Shown here: positions 11,659-24,068 of the stretch, one piece after another | Layout of the letters: each line of letters starts with the position of its first letter | How positions within the stretch are numbered: position 1 is the stretch's first letter | NCBI GenBank assembly: GCA_027605045.1 | Contig: JAQFWX010000032.1 | Coordinates: 186,001 to 250,000 of the forward strand | Direction: 5' to 3' | Length of the DNA stretch: 64,000 nt | Source: Phallus indusiatus | Lineage: Eukaryota > Basidiomycota > Agaricomycetes > Phallales > Phallaceae | Position numbers and translations under genes: made by a program | The notes under the pieces: generated by a model | Told to the model about the DNA's origin: nothing | Databases searched by the model: none | The model's input: the letters and a program-made list of their open reading frames with translations, nothing else

Positions 11659-13139
11659 ATGACTCGCAATATGCTACGCCTTTTCATTGACACAGTATGT
11701 CCTCAGATCTTTTCATCACACACTACTTCAACGTTCCTTACATTCTTCAAGTCACAGATACCCTCCCTGTGTTCACGACTCATCTTCTTGTTGTTCTTCT
11801 GGCCTTTCAAGTTTTCCTGGCATATATTTTTCTCCAAGCAATTTTCTGTAACACCAACCGCAATCAATCATCAAATATCCTATGAACATGGCATTTGATG
11901 CATGCATTAATGTACTACTATACATCGTGTTTTCTTTTAATGCGAATAGACTCAAGTTTTGCATATAATGTACCCGTGTGCGTCTGAAATTTTGAAAATG
12001 GAAAGTGGTTGATCTACCGTGCGAAGCCGCCTTCACCAGGAACAGGTTGGCAAAAGTAAAAAGTGACTAGTGACTTGAACACGGTGCGCAGCTTGTATTC
12101 TGCTCCCAAACTTTCTTGGCTTGGCTTGTCTCACGAGGGCACTGTTGTGTTGGGGGACGCTTCAAGCTTTTGAAATTCGACGAGCTCAACAATCATAGTA
12201 TGTCGGCGCATCTCAACAGAACAGACATATATCATTCGCTTGAGGTAGTAGCTATGGGGAAATGATTAAATCTAGACTCTACTATAAGACTAGTCACTTG
12301 CTGTATCGGAAGAATAAATGATAGATACGATGCGCTACCAATTCCGGTGATCGTACGTTAAGTTTGAACAGATTTCAAGTGGCAGTTGCTGTTACAACGA
12401 ACACCTTCAACTTCAATTGAGGTGACAGCTTTCCCAAACGGAATTCCCGGAGATTGAGTAGATCTCGATACATGTGAAGGGAGACAATTGCAAATATAGA
12501 CTCGCTTCTATATCAGAACAGAGACAGATTCAATTTATGGACTGAGTCTGGCTCTCAGGAGGCCGGTGAATGCTTTTACGTACGGGTAAAGTTTCCCCAC
12601 ATACTAGATTTGACAGCGAAGCTCTCACACCTTTCGTTTTACTTTTCAAAATCAATACAGTTATACATTTCTTCAAAGATGTAACGTTATGGCAGTGCCA
12701 ACAGGCAAGATAAACAAATCCCCTGAAATCTTTGATTTAATTTTCGGTTGTCGAGCATAAGTAAAGTATTTTGTCTTCCTTTTCCCCCAAACGCCAGACC
12801 AACCCAAGAGAATTGAGATAAATCATTTTCTCGGTGAGAATTTTTTTAGAGGAAACTCGTTGCCCAAATTGATGTCAACCAGAAGAATTCCGATAATAGC
12901 TTAAGCCAAGGTCCTCCATTTGGACTTCGCCAACAGTTACAGGACATGATCGCTTGCAGGACCGTGACAAAAGTCACAAGGAATGAATTCGTATTACATC
13001 ATCGTCCACGCGCAACCACGTGACTGCGGCTTTAGTTGCGTGCCCACTTGACGCGTCTTGTTTGTTTGTTCTCATTTACTCTTCCGACTCGACCGACCTC
13101 TCACACATTCCGGGGAATGCAAAGCTGAAGAAACAAATA
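11659..13139. other. intergenic stretch upstream of the coiled-coil gene
   Basis: It holds the 3' flank of the 56-aa gene and the promoter of the coiled-coil gene. Short ORFs at 11659-11898 and 11697-11885 lie in T-rich trailer sequence and are not convincing. Ten-base arms AGTGACTAGT (12062-12071) and its inverse (12289-12298) enclose about 220 bp. Confidence 0.45.
13017..13056. promoter_or_regulatory. CACGTG and ACGCGT motifs upstream of the coiled-coil gene
   Basis: A CACGTG box lies at 13017-13022 and an ACGCGT at 13051-13056, about 85 bp before the ATG. ACGCGT is the MluI cell-cycle box bound by MBF-type factors in fungi. This would fit S-phase or mitotic expression of a coiled-coil protein. 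It is motif evidence only. Confidence 0.35.
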
Positions 13140-16100
13140 ATGTCAACACCAAAGAATATCGAATCAACACTTCACGAGCAAGAACTCACCCAGCTGAGAA
13201 GACAAGCATCCGAGAAAGGTACGTTTTCCCCCTTCTATCCTGTCGCTGGTCGTTGTCGACGATTGTCTTTCTCTCTCTGTCTGTTTTAGAAAATCAAGTC
13301 TCCCGTGTTCAAGGCGAGCTGTGGAAGAAGAACAATGAACTACAACAGTTGAGGGATATTTCAAATGAAACCATGGCAAAGGTGTGTTTTTTCTCTTCCT
13401 CTTTCTCGTGAATAGGATTCGTGTCTCATCCATGCTTTTACACGTAGCTTCGTGCTGAATCAAGTCGCGTCATGGAACTCGAGTCTAACTTAGGTCGTTT
13501 GAACGAGGTATGTAAACGTGCTTCTTTCTTTTTGCCCCGTCTTTTACTCATAGCAAAAAGGACTTGCGATCGGAACGTTTCACGCGTGAAAACGTCGAAT
13601 CAATTCTTAAATCCGTCAAAGAGAAATTAAACTCTGAAGAACAGGCCAAGCGACATCTAGAGCTAGGTATGCACGTTTTCACATTATTGACCTGGAAGCC
13701 GACAATATTTTACCGCGCGCAGAATTGGAAGACTACACATCTCGAGCATCGTCACAGCATCAACAGGAGCTGAAACGTCTTCGTCTGGAGAAGCAGAATC
13801 TCGAGTCGCGACTAAGAACCGCGGAAGCTAGATTGCAAGAAGAAAGACTTTCAAATTCGTCGAAATCCAACTCATCTTCGGAACCCACTCGCACCGACGT
13901 CGAGTCCCAACGATATATCGAGGAACTTCAAGATAAACTCTCCACGGCTCACAAAGATCTCTCAGAGACTTCTCGGTTGTTATCTATCGCTCGAAAGGAA
14001 GCAGACAAAACGAGCCGACTGCAGAATGAGCTGATTACAGCTCATAACGCACGAATGCAGGCTGAAAATCTGCTCAAGAGTGAGAGATCTGAATTGGATT
14101 CAATTCGAGGGACACTTGAGGACCAAGAAGAGGAATTAAAGTATTGGAGATCAACGTTTGGAGATAAGGCTGAAGAAGAGGATCGTATGGTCGACGTACT
14201 CCAGGAATGCGATGATATGAAGCAAAAGCTGGCAGAGAGTAAGGCCCGGGAGTTGGCACTTTCTAGGCGGCTGGAGACGGTGGAAGCTAGGCAAACTGAT
14301 TTGGTGATAGAGAAGGAGGAAGCTTTGAACGAGCTCGATAGACTTAAGGAGTTGTATCAAGATACGCCGTGAGTAATATTTTTCTTCAGAGTCTGCTCGA
14401 TTTTAATTGAAAATAATAATAATAGGGCTTCTCATTCGGCTGATGCAGACTTGCGCCAGGCGCTAGAGGAGAAAGATACAGCGTTACGGAAGTCTCGAGA
14501 GTATGCCAATGAGCTACAGCAAATATACAAGGAGACATTAGCTGCCTGCGATGCAGCTGAAGCTCGCGTCGAAGAGCTCGAGAAGCAGATTCAGTCATCA
14601 AAACCGGACCCCCTCCCGCTCATTGTCGTTTCGCCTCCTCCCTCGAAAACCGTGCCCAGAAAACCGTTCTTAGCACAACCTACCCACGAAATGACTCCTC
14701 AAGATGAAGCGGCCATTCTGCGGCTGTTACAGGCTGTTGACCGTCTACGGTCGGAGCGTGACTCTCTTCGTCGAGCCGTGCATTTCACTTCTGTGGAGCA
14801 TCGTATTTCCCTAGAGACGGCTCAAGGACAACTATCTGAGAAGAGCAAGGAAATTGTGCAACTTCAAGCCGAACTTGAAACATTACGACAACATCTCGAC
14901 GATGCTACAACGGAGACAACTAGTGAACTTCTTAAACTTAAAGATGAGACGGACGTTTGGCGAACGCGATGCGAGACGTTGGAGTCCGAACGACAAGACG
15001 CGTTCCGAGTGAACGAGACAGATTTGCAGATTATGCAGACTCATCTTGAGGAAGTTGAAGCTAGTTATCGGAGGTCGAGTCGGGCTTTGGAAAAGTCGAC
15101 GCGTTCGGGTTTAGCTGCGTTCGTTGTTGTACAGCATTTGTCAAGCCAAGTTGATGCGTTGCCTGATGTTTTGAAGGAGAATGAGGAGCAACGATTGCGG
15201 ATCACTCAAGAAAGAGATGTGTTGCGTGTGGCGAACGAGACTCTTTGTTCGGAGGTAGCGACTCTTGAGGCTCAAATTGTGGATGTTAAGAGGGAAAAGG
15301 ATACCCAGGACGATCGTATTTCCAGCTTGCATTCTGAAATTCAGGATCTCCATATTCAAATCTCAAACTTGCAATACGAAGTCAAAGAAGGAAAAGAAGA
15401 ACTACTATCTGCTCGGAGTGGTGGCTCAGTTTCGGAGGACACTGAAGACGAACGAGATCCGGCTGTTCTTCTGTCACGGATTACTACGCTGGAGCAGCGG
15501 GTCGCGCGACGTACAGAGCAGATTGGTACATTGCAACATGACTCCAAACGACTTGAAACCAATCTTCGTTTGGCGGAAGAAACCGTTATGGAGCTGACTG
15601 GAGAACTCGAAGATATTAAACGCGAGCAAGCCTGCTTAGTCGACGATTGTGCTCAGGCGAGAAAGGAGCGTGATGTTGCTCAACATCGCGTAGAAGAGAT
15701 GGAAGTGGAGGTTGAAACATTGTTGAATGTTCAGCGCAATCAAAGCATTCTCGAAGAATCTTTAGAACAAGCTCAAACGGAAATCGCGAATCACACTCGG
15801 ACGATTGAATCTCTTGTTGGAGTTATTTTCGACTCTAAAGTTAAATTGCGGCGGCTCGGTTCTTCTCACGTTGACGTGTCTTCTCGACTCAGGGATCTCA
15901 AAGAGCAGTCAGCCGCTCTAGAGGGTCAATACGCGCATTCTCTCGCTGAAAACGAGAGATTGGCTTTGCGAACTGAGTCTATGGAAGTCACTCTCGTTCA
16001 ACAAACCGATGAGATTGATCAATGGAAGCAAGGCTCGAATTCTGCTCAAGCTGAAATCTCTACCTTGTTGAATAGTCTTGAAGAACTCAAGAATCAGAAA

Positions 16101-18242
16101 CACGATTACGAGACTCGATTGTCTCAAGAGAGTAATGACCATCTCGTCGCATTGGAATCTCTCCGCACGGAACTTGCAGAAGCCCGCGAAAAATTGATAT
16201 CTAGTCAGAAGGAATTAGAAAAAGCACGCAAAGATGAAGAAAATTCGCGCCAGTTATTGGAATCTCTTCAAGCAGACGACAACAACCGGAGCGCAGAGGT
16301 CACGCGTTTGAACTCAGTGATTCGCGAATTGCAGACAAGAATAGAAGAGCAGACTACAGCGTATCAATCGGAATTGGCTTCCTTAAGACAAGAATTTGAT
16401 AGTGAGCGTTTGCGTTTGCAAGGCGAGCTGGAAGATAGTAGTGAAACTGGCTCTGCATTGCGGGAAGAATATGGGGCAAAGGTTCAAGAGTTGGAGGAGA
16501 AGCTGGCTGCTATGGAATCTCTGGAACAAGCTGCTGAAGTTTCAAGACAACAATGCGAGGCGGAGATTCTGGCGTTGCAGGCACGCATTCAGGAAGAGAC
16601 GACAACGAAACTCGAGCTCAAGGCTGAACTTCAAGAAACGTCAGATAACGTTGCCGAGCTTGAGAATCATATTTCCGATGCGGTTTCTCGCTATGAATCT
16701 CAGATTCGCGATCTTAAGGCTATTGTTTCCGAAGGGCAGTCGCAGATTGATGAGCAGACAAGTATCGTCAACACGCTGCAACGTGAGAAGAATGCATGGG
16801 ATCTGGAACAAATTCGTCTAGAGGCAGAATTAGAACGAGCTTCTACGAAATATCAACACGCCGAGCAACAATTGAGAAACAGGTACGAGAGAAAAATCAT
16901 TATGTATTATCAATTTCTAACTATTCATTACAATATAGTGAACGCGAGCTTCACACTCTAGAAAATGACATTCAACATCTGCGCGCTCAAGCCACGAGAT
17001 TCGAAGAGGCGGCACAAGACGCAGAAACCGCTCTTGTTTCACAAACGAATCAGTTCGAACAAAAATTGGCAGCGATGCAACATGAACTGGAGAAGCGAGT
17101 CAATAACCATCAATTTGAAGAGACCATGGGCGAATTCCAAGAGAAAATTGAGTACTTGGAAGCAGTCTTACAAATGAAATCGGCTGAGATTGAAGAAAAT
17201 GAGGATCGTCTGATTGAGTACGTGATTAAGCTCGTTTTTTCGTGGGGATTTTTAGATTTACACGGCATCTTTCTTTTTTTATAGGGTCCTGAAAGATAAC
17301 AAGCGGCTTCAAAGCAAGGTGGAATCGCTGGATCGGAAATACCGTGGATCCCAAACAAAATATGCCAGTCTCACGGCCAAGAACGAGGAACTATCACACG
17401 AAAACGGAGAGCTGCGTGCCAAGCTCGACGAACTCAATCGTGTGGCTGGTAATTATAAAAAGAAATCTGATGGACCCATCGTAACTCCAAAGACTGGTTT
17501 AGAGACTGATCCGCAACCTCGGACTGTCTTGAACCTCCCACGTCCTAAAACACCAAGTCCGATCTCAACCACACCATCATTCCGACCTCCCACCCGGATC
17601 CCTTCGAGTCCTGCTGCGGTGCTGCGTGCCAAGACTCCGGATCCAGACCGTTCGCGGAAGACTGCTGCGTCAGTTCCCTCAGTACCTGAACTGCCAGTAA
17701 TCCCACCATTCTTGGCACAGCAAGCTCGAACCAAATCAGTTATATCTTCTTCTCAAACGGTACCTGATTTACAGTCGGCAGCTATGAAAACGCCACCATC
17801 TGTTGCGCAGCTCGGGTCCGATGGTCACTCGTCTTCTGGTCGCAAACGGCGGTTGCCCGACGATTTTGATTCTCCTTCGAGGATGGCCGTACAGGCGGTA
17901 TTTGCACCCACGCTCTCGGAACAGTCTACACCTTCTCGCCAACATCGGAGGCTCTTAGGAAAGGAATCAAAAGGTTTTGTTCCCACTAGTCGATTGGATG
18001 CGTTCCAGCTTCCATCTTCGCCGGCTCCTTTACCTCGAAGAGTTGCTTTAGCCGAAGCGACCAATAGTCCTAAAGATGCAGTCCGCTCTTTGGGTTTAGG
18101 GAAGCCATCCATAACTACAAATAAAACGGTTTCCGCAGGGGCACCGAAAACGACGAGTAGCAAGAGCTGGTTGAGTAAGTCGCGAATGGTGTTGAGCAAG
18201 GACGGACGGAGTGTAACTAATGGGACGGAGCGGCGTTCATGA
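13140..18242 (+). CDS. 1558-residue coiled-coil protein
   Basis: Eight exons (13140-13218, 13290-13381, 13448-13507, 13561-13666, 13723-14368, 14426-16882, 16939-17217, 17285-18242) join in frame with no break. Residues 1 to about 1240 are almost continuous heptad-type coiled coil, broken by a Pro-rich hinge near residue 380. The last 300 or so residues are disordered, rich in Ser, Pro, Thr and basic residues (PRPKTPSPI, PPTRIPSSP). Possible TP/SP phosphorylation sites are frequent. No catalytic domain is seen. Long coiled coils with a basic, phosphorylatable tail are common in spindle-pole, kinetochore and Golgi tethers, and the promoter has a cell-cycle box; the exact role is unknown. Decayed partial copies of this gene lie at 20130-20740, 43380-44050 and 46800-47530, always tail to tail with a FunK1 kinase or relic. 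Confidence 0.88.
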
Positions 18243-18394
18243 GCATGATGCTTTGGTTATTAACGCATATATTATCCCCTTCTTTTCTTGTACCCGCACA
18301 TGAATCATGCAATTGTAGAAATCACACATGTTTTGTCGTCATTGTATTTGTTTCCTTTTTTTAATGTATACAATAATGATTTATTTTACTGCAA

Positions 18395-18764
18395 AACCTG
18401 TCCGTGCAATGGATGAAGAAGATCTGCCACAAAACCGCTACTCGCCACTCATGACCTGAAACTCTGTGGTGTGGTCGAAGGCAAGGACGTTGACGCGTTG
18501 ACGATCCATTAAGATTCGTAGGCCAATATTTCTATTTTGGCATTCTCTCGGGATCTCGATACAAAAGGACGGTATTTACGCATGCCTTCGATAAGTTTCC
18601 TGACAAACCTCTGAGTACTTTCATGGTTCAGAGTTGGTTATGGGTATACTGTCCTCCGGTCAGCGCATACAAAATACGGCGACTGATTCCATCCTTCCCA
18701 GGGGGATCGGAAAACAATTTTCCCGTCACCGATAACAACAAATCGTAAACGATTCCAAAAATGC
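18395..18764 (-). pseudogene. relic of FunK1 kinase C-terminus
   Basis: On the minus strand the frame GDGKIVFRSPWEGWNQSPYF aligns with the FunK1 stretch RNGKLLPELPLEAWNRPLYL encoded near 21130. Nucleotide similarity continues toward 18395, which aligns with the 3' flank of the intact kinase at about 20742. Stops and indels break the frame and the catalytic half is gone. It begins directly after the 3' end of the coiled-coil gene. The last part overlaps the 3' end of the neighbouring minus-strand gene. Confidence 0.8.
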
Positions 18765-20080
18765 TCAATCGTCCTTATCATTGCAAATTGTGTTAGCAGA
18801 TTCATCTGACTCGTTTTCCTGCTTATCATTCTACGCATTTATTATCATCTTCAAACTGAACACATACAATACTTACATCATCGTCACCGCTGTGGTTTTC
18901 GTCACTTTTTCCATTCTCATCTTTTTTATCCGCTCTAATGAATTTGCGTTCATCAACCTTCATTCTTTTTCGTACTCCTATAATGCAGACGAAAGTAAAT
19001 ACTGGATAATTCTCCCTTTTCTGAAGAACTCACCAATAGGAATCGAAAGATTATCAAAGAGCATGCTTTGAAATTTCTTATCCATTTCCCGAAGAGCTTG
19101 CTTCGATTTCGAAATTGCTTGAACCGACTTGAGTGCTAGAAAACTATCAGAAATTTGCTGTATATCAAATACAACAGTGTAGCCCACCAATACACTCCTC
19201 ATGACCATAGATTTTACAAAGACGGTTTTGAATTTGACTCAGCGTCCTTGAGGAGACTTGAGTACTAAAACTAGACAACACGGATTACTCACTCAAAGTC
19301 TAACCCAGGATTACTCATTGAACCTACAGCTTCCAAAACATCGACCCACTGCATTGGTGCCGCTTTACCTTTTTCGACATTGCACATACGAAGTCTATGG
19401 CGTGCAAGATCCTCAAGGAGACTATTCAAAAATGTGTTCGCAGAGAGTAGAAGAGGATGTACGTTTAAATTTGAAAGCGTCTTGGTTTTGTAGTTGAAGG
19501 TACGTGTAGGTTTAGGGGTGCCGTCAGTTTCAGACGCGTCTTCTTCATCACCTGAGATCGTGTTGGCATTTCCATCTTGACTCTGGTCGGAACGATTTGA
19601 ATCACGAAACCACACTTCAGCGATGGTAGTTATTTCTTCTTCAAAATCGAACTCGGGTGTTGGACAATGTTCGGGGAAAAGAGGCCACAAAGTCGATACT
19701 TCGCTTTGTTTGAAATTTCTACTGTTGCCACTGCGGCCTTTTCTGGGGGTGTCCGATGCAACAGCGTTGGGTTTCGGAACTGAATCGTCAATCCAGTCCG
19801 ATATTCCGTCTGACACAGACGAGAAGCGGGACCGTTTACGCACTCGATGCGCAATACCTTGCTCTTCTTCCTCTCCTTCTCTATTTTCGCTACGAGCATC
19901 TCTCCGTCTTTTGCCAGCCTTGATTAATTCCCCAGTTAAATCGCTCATCTCAGTGGTCCGTATAGCGCGCAAAAGTGAGGCATATTCTGATAATTCCGCA
20001 TGAAGGTCCGGGGCAACACGCGTGACTTTAAGTGTTTTCTTCGTTACATTTAGTGGTGTCGATTGTCGTGGTTGGGTCAT
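18765..20080 (-). CDS. Rrn9-like (RNA polymerase I factor) candidate
   Basis: Exon 1 (20080 to 19293) encodes MTQPRQSTPLNVTKKTLKVT, a basic KRRRDARSE region, and the block STLWPLFPEHCPTPEFDFEE. That block resembles the WPL..(x)PEW(x)LEDE core I recall for Rrn9-domain proteins. Further on lies NVHPLLLSANTFLNSLLEDL. Four short exons follow, with SKSKQALREMDKKFQSMLFD and an acidic end (NESDESANTICNDKDD). Rrn9 is a subunit of the Pol I upstream activation factor; the assignment rests on one block and is tentative. A different acceptor for the last intron would read on into the adjoining FunK1 relic (to 18638). The gene lies between two copies of a duplicated segment. Confidence 0.6.
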
Positions 20081-20129
20081 TTCATGAACACGTTCTGCGG
20101 CTCAGACAGGTTGGTTGATGAGCGTCAAA

Positions 20130-20740
20130 AACAAATCAATTCGCCTCCGCGATTTCGTGCCGCAGGGATAAAATCCCATTGGCAAACTCGCGTTTTCAAA
20201 ACTATTCTTTCTGAATGGCAGTCGCAGACCGATAAAGCAACGTGAGAGTACGGTTTTCAGGCTGGAACAAGTCCATTTTGAGGGAAAATTCGAATTGGCT
20301 ACGACTTCGCTATCGATGTGAAAAGAACTTCAAAGGTTTTACCCCGCCTAGTAGATTGGATGCATTTCAGTCCCGGGCCCCGTCCTCGCACTTTTACCTC
20401 GAAAAATTGCTTAAGCCAAAGTGACCAATAGTCCTAGAGATACAGTCCGGTCTTAGGGTTTCGGGAAACCATCATATCTACAACTAAGACGGTTTCCGTA
20501 GGAGCATTGAAATCGACGAGTAGCAAAAGCTGGCTGAACAACTCGAACGTAGTATATGTACCAGCAGCGGGTCCGAGCGGCGTTCATGAGCAGACTTTGG
20601 TTACAAACACATATTATCCCCTTTTTTCTTGTAAATGCACACCAATCATGCAATTGTAGAATCACACATGTCTGTCCTCATTATAATTGTTTTTTTTATA
20701 TATAGAATAATAACTGTATTTTTCAAAAGAATTCAAGTTG
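20130..20740 (+). pseudogene. relic of the coiled-coil gene (3' end and 3' UTR)
   Basis: The stretch 20310-20590 aligns with 17965-18240 of the coiled-coil gene (shared runs such as ACGAGTAGCAA and GGAGCGGCGTTCATGAGCA). Similarity continues through the 3' untranslated region (ATCATGCAATTGTAGAA, 20645-20662). The part near 20165-20240 matches 16700-16760, so the middle was deleted. Frames are broken by indels. It sits just downstream, tail to tail, of the FunK1 gene that follows. Confidence 0.85.
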
Positions 20741-20803
20741 CCGTGCAAGAGGATCTACCTTCACAGCCCATGACTGAGCCTCTCAGGCGACTTCTGGTGC
20801 GCT

Positions 20804-23436
20804 TTAAGGCAAAGATGGTAAACGATCTCGTAGCTTCGCCACAAATTCCGGACCATCCTGCATTTGGAACAAGGGATATGTCAATACAGGACCGAGGATG
20901 TTGATGGACTGGTAGAATTCGTCAGTCAGTGTGTTCTCGGTTATTCCGAACATGACGTCGTGTTGGGCAAGAACAGCCAGAGACTGCTGAAGTTCATACA
21001 GAAGGGTGGCATTTACACATGCCTTCCATAAGTCCTCCGGTAAACCGTTGGGTGTTTCCATGTCTTGGAGATGGCGATAACTATATCTTCTCTTTTCAGC
21101 ACATTCCAAGTACAACGGCCGATTCCACGCCTCCAAAGGCAGTTCCGGTAACAGTTTCCCATTACGATAACGACAGAGGACCCAAATGAGAACTGCGAAG
21201 AATGATTCTAAATCATGCCTGTATCGTCGTTTTACTTCATCAAGCATTGCCTCAATAGTTAAAAGTTCCAATGCCATGAAGGCCCATGTTCCCGGATTGA
21301 CGTGAACGGATGGTATCTGTTGACCAGTGAAGTGGGAGAGGTCAAAATCGCAGACTTTGGGCCGCTTCGTAGCAGTATCCCACATGAGATTTTCCTCACT
21401 GATGTCCCTATGCTCAATGCCAACACTCCAAAGCATAGCATGACCTGATTACGGATATGAGTTATTTTTCTTGGAAAAATGAATGACTTACAGTATATCA
21501 GGGCAAAAAAGGAATTCAGAAATTCTGTCCAGTTTGTTGTGCGGCTGGTGATAGGCTCGTATTCGGGTAAAATAATCAAATACGGGATACGGGGAATTTT
21601 ATTCGCAAGTCTTTCAGGATTCACCAACACCGCTTCGCGGATAAGGTCTGAACTGAAGTCATGAAATTCTTGATAGCCCAGGATTGCTGGAAGAAAATCG
21701 CACACATCCCCATATTGTTTTTCCTTGAGTCTCCTTTCCGCCTCCTCAACAAATACGTGTTCACGCACCCGGCTCGTCTCTTGGTAAGAGAGTTTCACAA
21801 CAACTCTGTGGTTAAGCGTCACCTCCTGGACGGTAACGGTGCCACTTGCGACGCCTGTGGCGCGTCCATTGAGTCCAAACCTAATGCGTGGGCTAATGCC
21901 TTTTTCTGGACAAAACCGTACGTTTAGTTCTGGTGAGGGTGCTTTCCAATACGATGAGATGTCAATATCCTTTCCATCATTGATATTAACCACATTTAGG
22001 ATATAGCCCCAATCAGCTAAACTGAATCTTTGGAGAGCGAACAGAAACAGGAAAAAGTAAGGTAGGTTGTCAATGAAATCAAAACCGGTCATTCGGATGG
22101 GACATTCGCGGTCAAAGTACCACACGTTGATAACTGAATCTGAAGCCAAAAAGACGTTGAGATCACGCTGACTGATGCATAAAGATGATATACCAGTTAC
22201 AAGCAGGTTCATTACATGACTTCGGCCAAAGCAATTGTACAAAGCCTCAGCAGCATAATCTGCAACCCGCAAAGCCGCAGATGGTGCTTTAAGTTCAACA
22301 GTCTCAGCTGCCTGGTGATCATTGTTTTTTAATTTTTTTCGCACTCGTGTAGGTTCGGTATCAGCTGGCCGTTTTCCTGTTGCTTTGGGGTTAGATCCTT
22401 CTATCGAAAATGGGTCAGGCGAAAAATGAACGATGAGGTGAGATTCAAAACATCGCTGACCTAGTCCGGCTTGAGATTGGGACGGTTCACTTTCGTTCCC
22501 TCTCTCCTCTTTACTTCTTTCCCAATCGAGTTCATCTTCTATCACTGTCCTCTCAACATCGTCATCAGGCAGGCTGTGGACAGAGTACGATATAGGCGTC
22601 TTTTTTTCTATCCTCTGCTTATTCACTTTCTTTTCAACACATAACAAAGCTCGTTTCCATTGCAAGGGGTCCTCGTCCTTATAAGGTAATGCCGTCTTCA
22701 CAGCTTCAAGCAGATTGCTTGTAACGTTATAGAGCTCACGGATATGGCATTGGAAAGCCGCGACTATGTGCGGCTTTCGTTCGTACACGACACCTTTATG
22801 GACGCTTTTCATCGCGTTTGGGCTATGGACCATGAAAAGAAGGAAGTCGTCATCGTTTTTACTCGGGCAAGGTCTGCTGTTGCCGATCTGGATGTCTGCC
22901 AACAGTAAGAGCGCAGTATTAGCAGCCTGGACGAAGTGGCTATATTGATGCCTTTCAGTTCTCTGTGAGCAGCTTACGAGAAATATTAAGAGGAGATGAT
23001 CGGATCACTTTCAACTGAGCTTACTAGTTATGCAGCTCTTTGCGAATGATATTCATAGCCTTGCTGTTACAGGGAGCATTCATAGCAGTTATGACGGATG
23101 CGAGACATTTCTGCAGGCCTTGTTCGATCTGATTTTCTGTGCCTCTGCCATCAATGTCTTGAGGCGGTTCGATTGCGCCAACCGACAATAACTGATGATA
23201 AAGAAATCGCTTGAATGAGCCCAGTCGAAAGTCAAGGACGTTGAGCCAGACGAGATTCTGAACTCTGTCCGCGCTTTACGAACAAAATCAGAGCCTTGTG
23301 CAGTATCGGCTGAGTGCACATACTGGAATCGCTGAAGCTGTGCAGCAGCCAAACCGGACCTAGAGCCTTCGCTGGAGGCTGTTTCGAGCTGACCGGATTC
23401 GAGTTTTTTGTGATTTGAGATAGTAGGAGCCTCCAT
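20804..23436 (-). CDS. FunK1-type protein kinase, apparently intact
   Basis: The start at 23436 gives MEAPTISNHKKLESGQ. Four or five introns are removed, including ones after LQRFQ, before CSQRTERHQYSHF, after SQSQAGLG and before DSVINVWYF. The C-terminal kinase half follows an intron after ALIYC and reads HAMLWSVGIEHRDISEENLM, so the HRD catalytic motif is present. VCDFDLSHF replaces a canonical DFG, and GTWAFMALELL resembles an activation-segment end. FunK1 is a fungus-specific kinase family expanded in mushroom-forming fungi; substrates are unknown. The frame is open throughout, about 690 residues. The gene is paralogous to those at 40620 and 44099 and lies tail to tail with a coiled-coil relic. 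Confidence 0.88.
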
Positions 23437-24068
23437 TGTGATGAAAATTCGGTTTCTCGGGGAACTGCAAACTCGCCATGATGCCTTATAATTTTTGAGC
23501 TTTGACCGTGACCCTGTCAATAAAATTCAGTGGACAAACGAACATGCCGAAACGGCATTAACGTCCACTGAAGTCGCCGGGACGGACCACCCAAGTTAGT
23601 AAGTACTACAGACCGCCCCAACACTCATTTTCGGACATTGGGGAATTGTACAACCTCGGAGCGTTTAATGATGCCTTGTGGCGCCCCATGACGCCCCGTC
23701 GTCTTGTGAAATTGAGAACCTCGGAATGGCTCGTATCCGTTCAAAACCATATGGCGTTTCCTCTCGGCTAATTTATTCAGCTTGCCTTCGCTTTCGGGTA
23801 CCCCCTGTGAATGTTGATACCTATCTAATACCACGTATCAGTCGCCCAATGGGGAGTTGGCTCTACACGGTCCCCGGCAAATATTTCCGGTCATTCACAG
23901 ATGCGCAATAGTCAAGTCCCTATGAAAATTTCCTTGTCAAGTTGAACCTGCATTTTACTCAATCGTATCACGTGCAAAAATTTCAGGCCGCAATACGACG
24001 CTTATAAACAGGGCAACGTAGGTGAACGTCAGCAATCCTCTCCGAGTCCGTTGCGGTTTGTTACGGCC
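23437..24068. other. divergent intergenic region with an inverted repeat
   Basis: It separates the FunK1 start from the 4CL-like gene. TCAGTGGAC (23527-23535) is complementary to GTCCACTGA (23563-23571), with inner arms ATGCCG/CGGCAT at 23544-23549 and 23553-23558. A TATAAA at 24003-24008 suits the ligase gene. ORFs here look like chance. Confidence 0.5.
24003..24008 (+). promoter_or_regulatory. TATA box of the 4CL-like gene
   Basis: TATAAA lies 61 bp upstream of the ATG at 24069, which leaves a leader of about 30 bases. Confidence 0.5.
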
